Notes: generated from the letters alone by a model not told the origin. Positions 35,817 to 47,906 are shown, counted from the first letter of the stretch. The stretch: DNA of 64,000 nt from Klebsormidium nitens (GCA_000708835.1 DF237244.1:45412-109411); one strand, 5' to 3'. Translations and numbers: made by a program.

Positions 35817-37134
35817 ATGGCTGTTGTCCTGGAGTGGCTATGCAGGCGACTGCACAAGACCGATGAAGGAAAATTATCTGAGCCGCTCTTAAGCCAGTGC
35901 CCAAGCGAGTCAGGAGTAAGATTTTGTTCATCCACGAACCTGGTTTTTGGTCAAAAGACTCAAAGTATTTGTAGTGAACTCGGCAAAGCGCAGAGATGGG
36001 CCGCTTTTCATTGCTATCTAGCCAAAGACTGAAACGAAACGGAGACGCAGATGAGGAACTTTCTGGTTTAAATTCTCATGTTAGGCTTGATAGAATCGAT
36101 GATAATTTTATCTCCTGAATCTGTCAGTGGCGAAATAAAGGCAGTGAGCAACCCACCAGCATTTGGAACATCCTTGACGAGGACAGAAGAACGTTATTTG
36201 AAAATTCGAAGCTTGGATTCCAGGGACTTCTTGAAATTCGCAAGATGAGAAGAGCACTGAAGTAAACGAATTGTGGTAACCTCAGCGAGTCAACTTCTCC
36301 AAGGATCTGGCCTGGTCTTATGCGGTGCATGTGATCGAAAAGGATTGGTTCATGTGTCCTTCACTTTTTCTGCAGAGCGGCCGCACTCGGCCGGCAGAAT
36401 TCTATGCAGCCTGTCAGCGGATCCAGAACTTGAAGCTTATTATCATCATGAAGATAGGTGCACTTCGCTGCCAACAGTCCCGCTCTACGGGGGAACAAGC
36501 CGCGGCGCTTCAGGAAGAAGTCGATCAGTATACCACCTTTCTAAAAGCGATCATTGACCACAGTGCGGCGCTGGCAGTTGCATCCACACGTAAGACATTG
36601 CGTTATGTTTCCATGTAATCGTAGTCCATTTTACGCCTGAGAGACCAACAAGCTGAGAGTGTCGGCTGGGGCGCCCAATCAGCTTTGTCATCTGGTTCAG
36701 GGTACGTTGGTTCAAGTTCTAGTCAATCTCCTTGACCTGTCGCCTTCTACTGGAGTTGATCACTCAAGTTGATCGGTGGAAGACCCCGGCTTTGGAACGG
36801 TTCTTGGCACTGCTGATCTCCCCTTAGGCAACTTCCATAAGCAGCTACTGCACCACGTCTGAATGCTCACACAGCTTGAATCTTTTTTGAACCATTTTTG
36901 GATGTATTCCCACAATAGCGTTATGTTGCTTCCACTTGAGCCCCAACAGCATTCTAAGCACCCAATTAATTGCAATCACTTCCTGCAGGAGGCTGCGATC
37001 CAGCCGTTGATGAAAGATTTTGGCGGGAGCATACGCAGCTGCTGCAGCACGTCCCTGAGGAAGATGCTGCCAGACTGCGTCACTGCGGGCTTGAAGCTGA
37101 GTGCGAAACTCACAGCAAACATCGCGCTCTGTAA
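35817..37134 (+). CDS. Small protein of unknown function, copy 1 of duplicated 3' exons
   Basis: Exons 35817-35915, 36376-36589 and 36989-37134 join with matching phases (0, then 1) and give 152 residues. The first exon starts MAVVLEWLCRRLHKTDEGKL. The second encodes a helical segment with the core AACQRIQNLKLIIIMKIGAL and ALQEEVDQYTTFLKAIIDHS. The third contains GCDPAVDERFWREHTQLLQH followed by VPEE. The ATG at 35817 lies five bases inside the exon, so a non-coding or longer upstream exon is likely. A frame ending at a GTAAGC donor near 35161, with a hydrophobic segment (HLLFFLILLVSSGF), would join in phase and could be that exon. I do not recognise the family. The second and third exons are duplicated downstream at 37559-38225. 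Confidence 0.6.
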
Positions 37135-37558
37135 CCGAGGCTACATTGGTCCTACTAATGCGCACCGATGATTGATGTACTGGCTTAGACTGGCGTCTAC
37201 ATTCGCTCGAAAGACGTTTGGTAAGGTCGAAATGTTTTTGAAGATTCTGGATGACAATCTGATGCCGTTTCTTGCTTTGAAGCACATGGATTAGGGAAGA
37301 GTCAGGACCAGAGAACAAACCTGCTGGAAAGAGAGAAGCACTATCTGAAAGTCGAATGTGATTCCTCGAATTCTGTCATGCGGGAGTGACTAAAAGGTTG
37401 GTCAGCTGCTACGCAGGCGAACGGGCGCATCGGATCGTTATGACATGGAACACCCCACTTCGGCGCCAGCTTACAAGCGAAGTATTCGGGGTTCTACGGC
37501 GGTGCAAGTACTGTGATATCCAAGAGTTTCGTTCATGTATCTCTAAATTCCCCTGCAG

Positions 37559-38225
37559 GACGGCAGCACTACGGCAGAGTTCACTGCAGCCTGCCAGCGG
37601 ATCCGAAACGTGAGAGATCTTATCATTATGAAGCTTGGTGCACTTGGCTGCCAGCGGTACCACTCAACGGGGAAAGAAGCCGCGGCCCTTGAGGAAGTCT
37701 ACGACCAGCACGTGGCCCTCCTAGAGGCGATCATGGAGCACAGTTCGGCGCTGACACTTGCGTTCAAAAGTAGGATCAAGATATCCGTCTATTTCTTTGT
37801 GATCCAAGAGGCCTGTACAACAACGAGGGGACCACTCAGCTTCCGTCAATAGATCATCGTTCACGGCTGGTTCGAACTTTGCTTTGCGTCTCTTGAAGCG
37901 TTTGGTTGCTTGAAGGACGCAGTCTCAGGATGGTTCCAGCACAAATGGTCTCCCCTTTCAAGCAAGTTCTACATCAGCCACTGCAGTATCGAAACTCCAT
38001 TCAGCGTGCTTCTCGATCTGCTGGCAAAGAACGTTCACGTTGGGTTAGATTTACTCGCTTCTACACCATCTAGGCCTTGAAGCCCTCTGTTGACCGCAAC
38101 TCTTTCCTGCAGGAGGCTGCAATCTCGGCGTCGATGCTGAATTCTGGCGGAAGCATGAGTATCTGCTCCAGCAACTTCCTGAAGAAATGCGGCCAGACTG
38201 GGCCCCACTGTACGGGCGAAGATAA
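37559..38225 (+). CDS. Duplicated terminal exon pair (copy 2)
   Basis: Exons 37559-37769 and 38113-38225 parallel the second and third exons of the gene at 35817 in order, splice phase and sequence. The paired cores are AACQRIRNVRDLIIMKLGAL with AACQRIQNLKLIIIMKIGAL, and GCNLGVDAEFWRKHEYLLQQ with GCDPAVDERFWREHTQLLQH. This copy ends LPEEMRPDWAPLYGRR. Both copies keep open frames and intact splice sites, so this is not an obvious pseudogene. No equivalent of the first exon lies between 37134 and 37559. It is therefore either an alternative 3' end of the upstream gene or a gene whose first exon I cannot see. Confidence 0.55.
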
Positions 38226-40200
38226 TTGATGGAGGAGCTACTTTGCAGCATAAGATTAATCTGCTGTGACCAAGGCTAGACACTAGTTACTATGATTGCG
38301 CATTGCGATGACACAGTTACTTAGATCTGCTCGTAAGGCGTACAGAATTGTCGAAAGATACCTTCTTTCGTTTCGAGCTTCTGAATGCTTCTCAAATCAC
38401 TTTCATTATTGATTGCCTTACATAAGATGCCTTTCTTTGAGATTTGCGGCCGCCCCTGCAGCAACGTGACTGCCACAGCAAGGCTCGAGAGACTAGAGGA
38501 GACGGGTTTGGTGAAAATTGAACTCGAAGTATTCGTCTGTCAGGCCGAGAAAGTAATCCTAAGCTTAATTTTATATGGCTATAAGAAGTTATAGCTGAAA
38601 GACGGGCAAACGGACAAACGGGGTAAATTGGTAATCGGGTCGTCATGACGGAACGATGCCCCACTTCTTCGCCTCTCAAGCGAACGAACCTCTGAATGTC
38701 AACGGCTGCAGTTTCCTAGCAACCTTACGGCCATTCCGATCCAATTAATTGTGCTTGTTAGCTGCTCCCTAGCCGTTATACCTTCGATCTGCAAGATTCT
38801 CGTCGTTTCTCTGTTGACACTCTAAAACCCGTTTCCCAGTAAGTATCAAGATACTGTACATCTGCTCATTTGTACTCTTGACGTCGTGAAAACGTCACGT
38901 GATTTCGACAGGGGCATATTTGAGAATCATGAGGCATTGCCTTGTAAATGAGCCGAAGAAGCTTGACTGCAAGAATCAGGCTAATGACGTCACCGCAATC
39001 AAAACTAGAAAGTGCCATATGAATATGGTCGCCGAAGGGGCATGGCTATCGCGTCTCAAGTTAACAATCTGCCGTACTAGGGTCTGAGTTCCACATTCCA
39101 TGAGCATCATTTCACAAGATAGGTAGACTAACGAGCTGCTTGAATGGTGGCATGACTTACCTCCTGTTCAGAAGCTGCCAGGACTGTTTCGTGGTGCTGA
39201 GCATCATACTTTTATCTGGTCTGGGCTCTCGAGCTCCCGGCGCCGTCACTGCGCGCGCGCGCGGCCGCGGCCATAAGACAAGATTCGGCGCGAGGTTTGC
39301 GGCAGGTTTTAATGGTCGTCTATTAAGCCTGTGATCTCGAAATTGGACGTGCTGCTCATGTGCAAGCAGCAAGGCGCCGTGTTGGCTTCGTCATCAGCTT
39401 GATGAATTCTTTCAATTAAGCAGAATCAGATATGCGTAGCGCAGCCCCATTGGCATGTGGTCCTGCCCGTCTTTAGGTGCATCATTTTGTCGCTTTCGAG
39501 AACTACCACGCCAAGCCCGAGCACATCTGCCGCGCTTGCAGTATTTGAGGTGTGGCTCTATGAATCAGTTGGTGAATCATTGTGACCGCAATTAAGCAAA
39601 CGAGCACAACCCCTGTGAGGTGAATACTGAGAAAACTTGCGCGTAAGTGGTCTTGTTTCCCTCATTTTGTCAGCTGGTTGTTTTTCTTGCGCATTTTTCT
39701 GCTTGATTGGACACCAGCATTGGAAAAATGGTGATCACCAAGCCGTATGCTTCATGATTAGTGTGCTTCTTTGTATTTAAAGCTCAAGAAAGCTTAAAAA
39801 CACTGCATTCCTAGTCTTCCAGCGAGTTTTAGTATCAATCAAATTGTGGAGGTGGCATCTTCGCCACCTATCAGAAGATCTATGTTTGCACACACATTTA
39901 GTTGCATAGCTCAAAAGCAGGGAGAATAGCAACAAGCATATCGGTTTCCTTACATTGCTCTATGTAGGGAGTCAAGCTCTGGAGATTAGAACCTGTAACG
40001 AGCCTTGTATTGTCATTCCTGGAACCTGGAAGCTACTCCTTTTGTGAAGTTGTACTCTAAGCTCTGTGTTTGTCATCATCGGAAGTGTCTCCTGGAAATA
40101 GTCAAGGAGTAGGCCTGAAAGGAACCTGCTGTTTGCAGGCTGCCGGGCGCATGACAGCTGTCTCTTTTTTGGTGGAAGCGGGTCTCCACAACACCAGACC
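38226..40200. other. Intergenic region upstream of the RING gene
   Basis: The region holds no convincing gene. A short plus-strand frame at 38385-38594 follows a possible CAG acceptor but has no family resemblance. A CG-alternating palindromic cluster is at 39240-39275. The promoter of the RING gene should lie in the right-hand part. Confidence 0.45.
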
Positions 40201-43200
40201 ATGGAGGATACGGACTGGGCCGGCGAGGAGCCTGTTCAAGATGTACCTGATGACACCCCTCCTTCAGACACTGCAACCAGGTTCCAGGACTACGAGAGCC
40301 ACAGCCCGACCCCTCAAACCCTCAGAAGCCCCCCAACTCCTCAGACCCCTGAAGCCCGAACCCCAGGTTCTGCAAGCCCCCTTGGCACTTTGAATCATTC
40401 TCCTGGGCCCCCGACTCCCCACTCTCCCCCCGGTGGACGTCAACTGGCAAAAGGGGGGGTGGACGATGAAGGCCTGCTTTCAGGGGTATGCCCAATCTGC
40501 CTTCAGCCGGTGGACGGGGAAGCATACCTGGACCCCTGTTTCCACCGCTTCTGCTTCAGCTGCATCCTGCAGTGGTCCGAAATGGGCGTCCGAAGCGGCG
40601 TCCCCCCCTTCTGTCCGGTCTGCAAGGGCCCCTTCTTCACGATCATCCATGACTTCCGAGGGACGCAGTTCAAGCGGTACGAGGTTCTGGGGGGAACGAG
40701 CAGCGTCCGGTTCCAGCTGTCCGAGAAGCACGTGCTCCGACGTGCGGTGTACGAAAAGGGGGCGGAAGCGTCCGCACAGTATAGGGCTTCTGGGGGGAAA
40801 GCATTCGCCGGGGGTAAGAGAGGAGGAACGAGCAGGCGCTGGTTAAGATGCTGGGTTAGGAGAGAGTTACAGGCGTTGTTGGAAGAAGAGGACGTCGAAA
40901 TGGTGGCGCTTCACATTGTGGGGAGCGTCGAGTTGCTCGCGGAGCAACGGAGGCAGCGGCAGAAGTTTGGGAAGAACGCGAGACCACTGCTTGGGGGGGG
41001 CAGCGACAGCGAGGGGGGGTGCGAGGGGCTCGTGCGAAGGGTGTGCCGACCGCCCCCCCGGAAGGAGAAGAAGCTGGTGTTTGGGAAGACGAGCCTGGTG
41101 CTCTCGAAAGCGGGGCTGGCGCGGCGCAAGGCGCGGAAGGGAATCAACGGGGCGGTGCGCGTAGCGCCGCTCCCTGAGAAGAAGACGAAGAAGCGGGGCA
41201 GTGTGACTTCGGAGAGTGGGAGAAGTGGACACCGAGTAGAGAAAGAGTCTGGGAGTGCGGAGAAAGAGGGCAAGCGAAAGCAGGAGTTGGCGGCGGAGAA
41301 AGTAATGAGGTGGCTGGAGAACGGACAGGGACACCCAGGAGAGGGGTTGGGGCAAGATACTGACCGGGCGGGTTTGGCAGACTCGGGCCAAGGGAGTGCG
41401 GAGCACCCCCCTGGAGTGGGTAGCGATGGGGCGCAGGGTGTTTCGGATGCTGGAGACGCCAGCGGGGCAGAGGCAGTAGGAGCGACTGAAGAGTTGGGAG
41501 GAAAGGCCCCGAATGTGTCCGAAGGGGTGACAACAATGTCGGTGCAGGGGCGGAAAGATGAGGCAGAGGGCATTGCGGGGCAAAAAGCAGGTGACGGTGG
41601 GGGGGTGGGAGGAAACGTGAACGGTGAAGGACTTGGAGGAGGTGGTCAAATCAGGGAGGTCGAAGGGACCGCAGCCGGGGGCGGAACGCAGCTCAAAACG
41701 GAAGGGACCGGTAGCGAAGAAGAGGTTTCAAAAGAGAGGCCTGGGGGAACCGTGGAGGTGTTGACACCAGCAGAGGAGAGCCCACCGGCAGGCGGTGTGA
41801 ATGAGGAGACTCTGCAACCGGAAGCCGTTTCAGCCGAGGATGAGGAGTGGCTCCGAGTCGTTGCGGCCGCAGCCCGCCCGTTCATCTTCGAAAACGCGCA
41901 CATGTTCGCTACGGAGTTGCTGGCGTTTCTTAGCTCGGGGCTGGACATCGCGAGCTACGACGTGGCCACTCTCCCGGCGCCACCTGGCGCAAGCCTAGTG
42001 GCCGCTGAAAGCGGGTCGGATCTGCGGCAGGGGGGTGACGACGAACTGGGAGGCTTTGCGCAGAGAGCGGGTCACGATGAGAGACCGTCGGAAGACATTG
42101 CGTCTCTCAAGCGAGCAATCGAGGAAGAGAACGAGGGGGATTATTATGTGGAAGGGGGATTGCGAGCGGAAAGACAGCGGAAGAAAAAGAAACGGGTCGA
42201 GTACGGGTCTCTCTGGACGGCGGCAAAAGAGGATCTAGATGCGTTGCCGAGGGCCGATGAGGGGGGTGTTTTGGGTGCGGAACTGCCCCCCCAGAGAAAG
42301 GAAAAGCGGCGGAAGAAGAGGCGGGAGGAGGAGGGGGGAGAGGAAGGGCGGCCGAAGAAGCAGAGGCACAGCGACAAGGTAATCTGACCGCCTTTGACGT
42401 CTCTAGATTACTTCTGAACGTCCAGATGCTTGCTGAAGTTTTCAGGAACGCTTCCTGCTTAGGAAACGCAGAGCGGCTCTTTTGAGTAGAATCGCACTGT
42501 CGAAGCCGACTTGTTAAGGGAGAAGACAGCCGATTGCTCCCGGTTGCATACAGGAGGCACCGAAGTCTCGTCGAGCTGTCTAAAAGAGTGCTGTCCTGGA
42601 CCGTTGTCATTATAGATCGCTTTATCTGTCCCGTGGATCTTGGTGCCATATAAAATGAAAGCAATTTCATGAGTACGCTGATTCTTCCGAAGTAACTACC
42701 ACCTACGTCTCTGGTAGCTTTGCCCCAAACTGCATACCTTTGTAACATCCTGACTGTACCAATCAGCATTAGTTGAAAGGCGTTTTGAGAGACTGCGGGT
42801 CATTCGAAAAAGCAGACCTGGGTAGGAGCGCAGGTTGTCAAGCACCCGGGTAAACCGGGATGCTGATCCGATGTGTTGTTGGGATGAACGGGTCGAGTGA
42901 GAGCCAGTCAAACGCCATTAGTTTCAGCTTCAAGAAATGGAAGGCCATATTGCTTCAAGTCCGATGGTTCGCTTGGTGAAACCCATTAAGCTTAAACACT
43001 GCTTCTTCTGAGTTGGCGGTCCGCGGCCGTTCACGACCAAACGAACAAAGTCGCAACTTGGGCTTAACCAAACGAACGCTTCATCTATGCAGGCAGAAGA
43101 CGACAGCGACTTCGAGCGGCGGCAGCACCGCAAGCGGCGGCGGCGGCGCGACCGGCACAGGCGGCACCGCGCGGAGCGCTCCGACTCGGTCGACAAGAGC

Positions 43201-46200
43201 GACTCGAGCCTCGAGAAAGCGGTGCACGCGTACCGGAAAAAGCTGCGTCAGCGGAAGAAGGACGGGCGGCGGATGAGCGACGGCCTGCCGCTGTCGAGCA
43301 CGGACGACGAGGCGGAGGGCTGGGCGGATTGGCGGCGGCGGATGAAGAAGCTGTACCGCTTCTGCAAGACGGAGGTGGAAGAAGAGAGCGAGGAAAGTGA
43401 ATGGGGCGAGGGGGGGGTCAAGAGCCCACCGGCCATCCGGGGTGGGGGGCTTTCTGAGGGGAAGGGAAGGGGGGGGGGATGCGGGAGTGGGCGGCGAGAG
43501 AGGGGGGTTTCAGAGAGGGAGGTTTTGGAGCAGGGGCGAGGAGCAAGGAGAAGAGACGATGGAACGCGGAGTGTGGATGCAGAGTGGTTCGGGGAGTCGC
43601 AGAGAGAGAAGAGGAGAGAGAAAGGGACGGACCCGAGTTTGGATGAAAGATATGAAGCGAGAAGCAAGCAGATGGGTGTACCAGATGACCGTCGGGGCGG
43701 GGTGGCGACAGGGTCGGACAGTTATGGCAGGCGCGGGCCTGGTGACGTGGCGGCAGCGGAGAGCCGTCCCGGGAGGGGTCGCTTCGGTGACGTCAGCGAG
43801 CGTGGCGATGACGTCAGCACGGCGGCTGGAGCGGGCGGTCTGCCACGGCGGGGGGGTTTGAAGCGCTCCTGGGGGGAACAGGACGAGGGGAGGGGGGCGG
43901 CGCAAGACGGGTCCGGCAAGAAGCAGGCCCGCGTGCGATGGGAAGACGAGGAGTCTCTGGAGTGCCGTCGCCCCGAGACTGTTTTGCAGAAGGTGACGGC
44001 CAACGCATCTGCAAAGGGTTCCGGCGTTCGAGAGAGCGAACGCTGGAACGGTGGAGAGCGGAATGACGGGTACTGGGAGCGTTTTGTGAGGGTTGAGGAG
44101 GGCAGGGAAGAGGTGAGGGGAGGGGAGACGAGGCCGACTTTGGCGGAGCCGCGGCGAGGATCAGCCGAAGGTGCGGGGGCGCGGAGAGTGGTGCAAAGTT
44201 TGAGCGACCTGGAGAGGGGACGCAAAGGGGGCGAGGAAGGCAGCCATTATGAGGGCATCGCGGGGCAGGTACGATCACTTCGAGGGAGAGTTACAGTGCG
44301 GATTGCAGGGTTTGCTTGTATTCAACGGGTCTCAAAGGATATTCTGAGGCTGCTCTTCTTAAACCACGCTCCACTCCTTTGACTTTAGCAATTGAAAGTG
44401 TTGTTCGACACCAATCTGCAAGCTGGTCCAGAAGCTGGTTAAGCTTATGAGGTCAACTCGGTCCCAAAGTTTGGATCCAGAATGAATGTAGAGACTATTC
44501 TACCTGAGAAGCGTGACCTGTGGGCTGATCCTTCTCCAAGATTTACGTCTGTCTATCATCTTATCAGAACGACGCCGTACTCCCTTGGCATCGAATTCAG
44601 GCGTCGGGGAATTGCTTCTCTTCAGGGGGCAATTGACCGAGACCCCACGAGACCCCCACGGCATGGGTACCTGGCTTTGATAGTTGCCTTCGCCCCACTA
44701 ACTTCGCTTTCCTCCCATTCATGGCGCAAGCGACGGAGACGTCGCCACCTCCTCGGAACGCAAACTGGGCAACGAGGAACTGCCTTTGTAACACTAACCC
44801 GACTTCTTCTTTCCAGGACGCAAACAACGGGGCCGCCGCCACCCCCTTAGAACGGGAGCTGGGCATCGAGGAGCTGCAGGCAGAGCTCCAGGAGGTGGAG
44901 CTGCGGAAGCGCGCACTAGCCAGCCTCTCGCACTTCCTCAAAGCCAGAACCAAGGTGGGCACCGCGCCGAACTCCCCAGCCAGGGGGGCCATTTCAACCG
45001 GACTTTCTCAGCGGGGGGGCGCAGGAGCGGATGCAGTACAGGGGGGGCGTGCCGAGGCTAGTGGGCACCTTGGGGGGGGCGTGCGGGGACGGACGAAAGT
45101 TGCCGGGGGGGCAAAAGATGTTGGGTTGGGGCGGGGGGGTGCTCTCGCTGGGAGCGGTGTGCAGTCGGTGGGGGGAGGAGTTGGGCGGGCAAAAGTTGCG
45201 GGGGGTCTAAAGGTGGGGGTGACGAGGAAAGTCACAGCGCCAGGGTCGGTAGCTGGAGCAGTGATAGGACTGGGGAGGTGCACAAATGCGAAGGGTGCGC
45301 CTATGAGAAAGGTTGTGGGGACGGGCGTGTTGCAGCGGCCTTCGGTGAAAGCTGCGCAAGCTGCGGCAGCAAACTCGCCGAGCGGGCCTCGTTTGGCGGC
45401 ACCACGAATTGCGCAGCAGCTGTTGGCCAAGGGGGACGGGAGTCCCATGCGAAAAACAGGGCCCTCGGTCAAGAAAACGCCGGCGACAGGGGGAATCCTA
45501 AAGCAAGGGGAGGGGCTTCGGAGGCGGATCTTCCTCGCTCCTCAGGGGGTAGGTGTTGCGAACAGGGGAGGCGGAGTGCAGCCTTCGGGCCAAAAATGCG
45601 TTGTCGTTAGGACTGCAAAGGGTTCGGCGGCAGTAAAATCCAGCGGACCGGTTCTAGTCAAGCGACCGCTCGTGCAACCGGAACCAACAATTGGCGGGCA
45701 GCAGAAGCTGCCACCTGGCGGGCAGCAGAAGTTGCCACCTGGCAGACCTCAGAAGTCGGCACTGCCAGTCGAAAGGGGAAGCCAAGGGCCGCCAATCCGC
45801 CCGGTTGTAAGCACGCCGGGAAGTTCTTCTGTGAGACGGACGGTTCTCGCAAAAGGTGCCGTCACAGGGAGCGGAAAGCGAAAGGCTCCGCCCGAGGCCG
45901 GTGAAGGGATACCGGGCCAGGTCGGTGCAAACGTACCAGGACAGCCTGTCCAAAAAAGCGCCCCTGTCGGCAACCGGTTGGTTGCCCCGAGCTCGAAAAC
46001 GCAAACGGTGGTTCCTGCCGGGTCCGGCAGAAACTTGCAAGGGCCGGCGCCTTCACCAGCCCGGTTGAACCCCCCGGGCACCAAAAGTGGGCCAACTGCG
46101 GCGACGACAAGGTCGGTACAAGCTAAACAGCTCCCAGACTTCCCTAGAAAAGCGGCCCAGTCATTTGTGCCTGATGTGAACAGCCGCCCGAAGGTGACGC

Positions 46201-47009
46201 CGCCCACTCTCGTCAAGCCACGTGTCGTCCAGGCCCCCATGACGTCACCAACCAACCGTAGCCCGCCAGGTGTCCCAGCAAAGCTGCAAGGGGTGCGGCC
46301 GCAGGCGAATCCCGATGCGGGGCTGAAACCGACGGACGACCGAAAGCGTCCGATTGTTGCGCCTGGTGCGAACGCCCAGAAACGGACGGTGACGATTGCA
46401 GGTGCGGCGACTGCGCCGAAGATACTGGTTTCCTCATCAGCGGCGCGGAGCGTACCGGCAAAGCCCGGCGTTGTGGCAAACGCTCCCCTGAGAGCCCCGG
46501 CAATTTCCGCCCGCAACCCCTTAGCCGCTCCACCTCGGAGTTTTGCACCGAGCCCCCCTTCCGGATATCCCGGGCAGTCGTACGGACTGAGTCGCCCCGG
46601 GAGCAACAAGTGGCAGCGGAGCCCCGGGGCGGCCCAGCCCATGCAGTCCCCCGTGACAGTGCCCCGGAGCAAGAATCTGCAGTGGGTGCGGAAAGACGCA
46701 CAGCCGGGTACAGCGGTTGCAACGAAACCCGGGCTTGTTTCGAAGGCGAGCACTACTCCAAATCCTCCCCCCGGGAATAAGCTGCCGAGTTCCGCGACGG
46801 GGGGCGTTAGGAGGCCGGGGGTCGCATCCGGGGTTGCGAAAGTCGGACGGAGCATGGGGAAAGGAGAAGCGGGACGGAGGCAGGATGGTGATGTCCGGGG
46901 GCCCGTGTCGCTCGTGGGAAATTGCGTCGACAAAAAGATCATATTGGTTGAATCGAAGAGAAGCGAAGAGGCGAAAGACTGTACAGCAGGCACGGAAATC
47001 AAGCGTTAG
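40201..47009 (+). CDS. TOPORS-like RING-finger E3 ligase, very long
   Basis: Three exons (40201-42378, 43093-44268, 44817-47009) join in phase 0 for about 1848 residues. A C3HC4 RING lies at residues 97-141, with ligands C97, C100, C113, H115, C118, C121, C138 and C141 in CPICLQPVDGEAYLDPCFHR and FCPVCK. The following FFTIIHDFRGTQFKRYEV and the later WVRRELQALLEEEDVEMVAL (about 222-242) match the conserved region of TOPORS-type ligases. These attach ubiquitin, and in animals also SUMO, to nuclear proteins. A third block at about 555-590 (AARPFIFENAHMFATELLAF) is also typical. The rest is Lys/Arg/Glu-rich in exon 2 and Pro/Gly/Lys-rich in exon 3, probably disordered, with nuclear-localisation-like basic runs. 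Exon 3 contains LERELGIEELQAELQEVELR, a short coiled coil. TOPORS proteins are usually shorter, so a fusion of adjacent genes cannot be excluded. Confidence 0.82.
44731..44783 (+). repeat. Partial copy of the start of RING-gene exon 3 in intron 2
   Basis: This stretch reads, in one frame, GDVATSSERKLGNEELP. The true exon 3 start at 44817 reads DANNGAAATPLERELGIEEL. The shared bases around GGGCA(A/T)CGAGGA(A/G)CTGC and GCCACC are 86-90 bp apart. The copy lies immediately upstream of the genuine acceptor. Confidence 0.55.
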
Positions 47010-47649
47010 AATCTGAAGGATTAACCCCAGGTGTTCAGTAAGTTGCTGCAATCGCATGAATGCTGGCGCGCACAACATTGAGTGGCAACATGCTCAGCAG
47101 GACTGGAGAAGACCGACATTCCAAGGCCTGCAACCACAGCTTCGCAAGCAACTTCGACTATTGTGCCGTAATGCTTGATACCCATGTTAACGGCCTAGTG
47201 CATGGTTGCCTTTAAAGCTACATTAAGGAATCCAGTTGATTTAACCGACGAGCATGTACAGCCGCCTAGGGACTCCCGCGTGAATGCATGCAACTCTTTA
47301 ACGGGCTCGAGGCTGGCGAAATGCGCAAGGGGCGCACATGTCGAGTCGGGCGCGTATCGGACCGTCTCATCATGGAAATCCCGCTAGCTTTGGGTGCACA
47401 CATGTGCTGTGCAAATTTTAAGTTTTGCGAAGTTTTGTGGTAGTCAAGACTATGTATATGTCACACATGGTGTATCGAAATCGAAATCGAATAATCATAT
47501 AGACTGACATGTATATATGTAACGCATGTAACGCTTTCGACAAATTGCATCGAAGCTGTCTCGCGATGGTTCACGACAGGCAAGAACATAGGAAATCGAC
47601 ACGTGTCCACGACATCCCTTTTAGGAGTTGAGTCCCGAAAGACTGACGT

Positions 47650-47730
47650 TCCTGCCAGGACTCGAACCCTGGACCTCGAGGCTCGAGCCGTCCGACCAAA
47701 CTCTTTGCCCACTGGGCTAAAAAGAGCACG
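47650..47730 (-). mobile_element. tRNA-derived SINE-like head
   Basis: Read on the minus strand, TAGCCCAGTGG matches the RNA polymerase III A box and GGTTCGAGTCC the B box, about 40 bases apart as in a tRNA. The T stem (CCAGG/CCTGG) is perfect. The acceptor stem pairs only partly and no proper anticodon stem can be drawn. It is therefore more likely a tRNA-derived SINE or tRNA pseudogene than a working tRNA. The adjoining N gap fits a repeat that defeated assembly. Confidence 0.6.
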
Positions 47731-47737
47731 TACGTTT

Positions 47738-47906
47738 NNNNNNNNNNNNNNNNNNNNNNNNNNNNNNNNNNNNNNNNNNNNNNNNNNNNNNNNNNNNNNN
47801 NNNNNNNNNNNNNNNNNNNNNNNNNNNNNNNNNNNNNNNNNNNNNNNNNNNNNNNNNNNNNNNNNNNNNNNNNNNNNNNNNNNNNNNNNNNNNNNNNNNN
47901 NNNNNN
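47738..47906. other. Assembly gap (N run)
   Basis: 169 unresolved bases. Confidence 0.99.

Noticed and set aside
36376-38225. Second exon pair as a pseudogene
   Set aside because: Splice sites, phases and the open frame are all intact, so I kept it as a possible alternative 3' end or gene.
40867-41649. Minus-strand open frames antisense to the RING exon 1
   Set aside because: Pro/Leu/Ser-rich products with no domain, explained by the composition of the true plus-strand exon.
45749-47002. Minus-strand open frame of 417 codons inside RING-gene exon 3
   Set aside because: It is the mirror of a GC-rich, low-complexity coding exon, which commonly leaves the antisense frame open. It has no start context or domain.
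47650-47730. Functional tRNA gene
   Set aside because: A and B boxes are present but the anticodon stem cannot be formed and the acceptor stem is poor, so I call it SINE-like.
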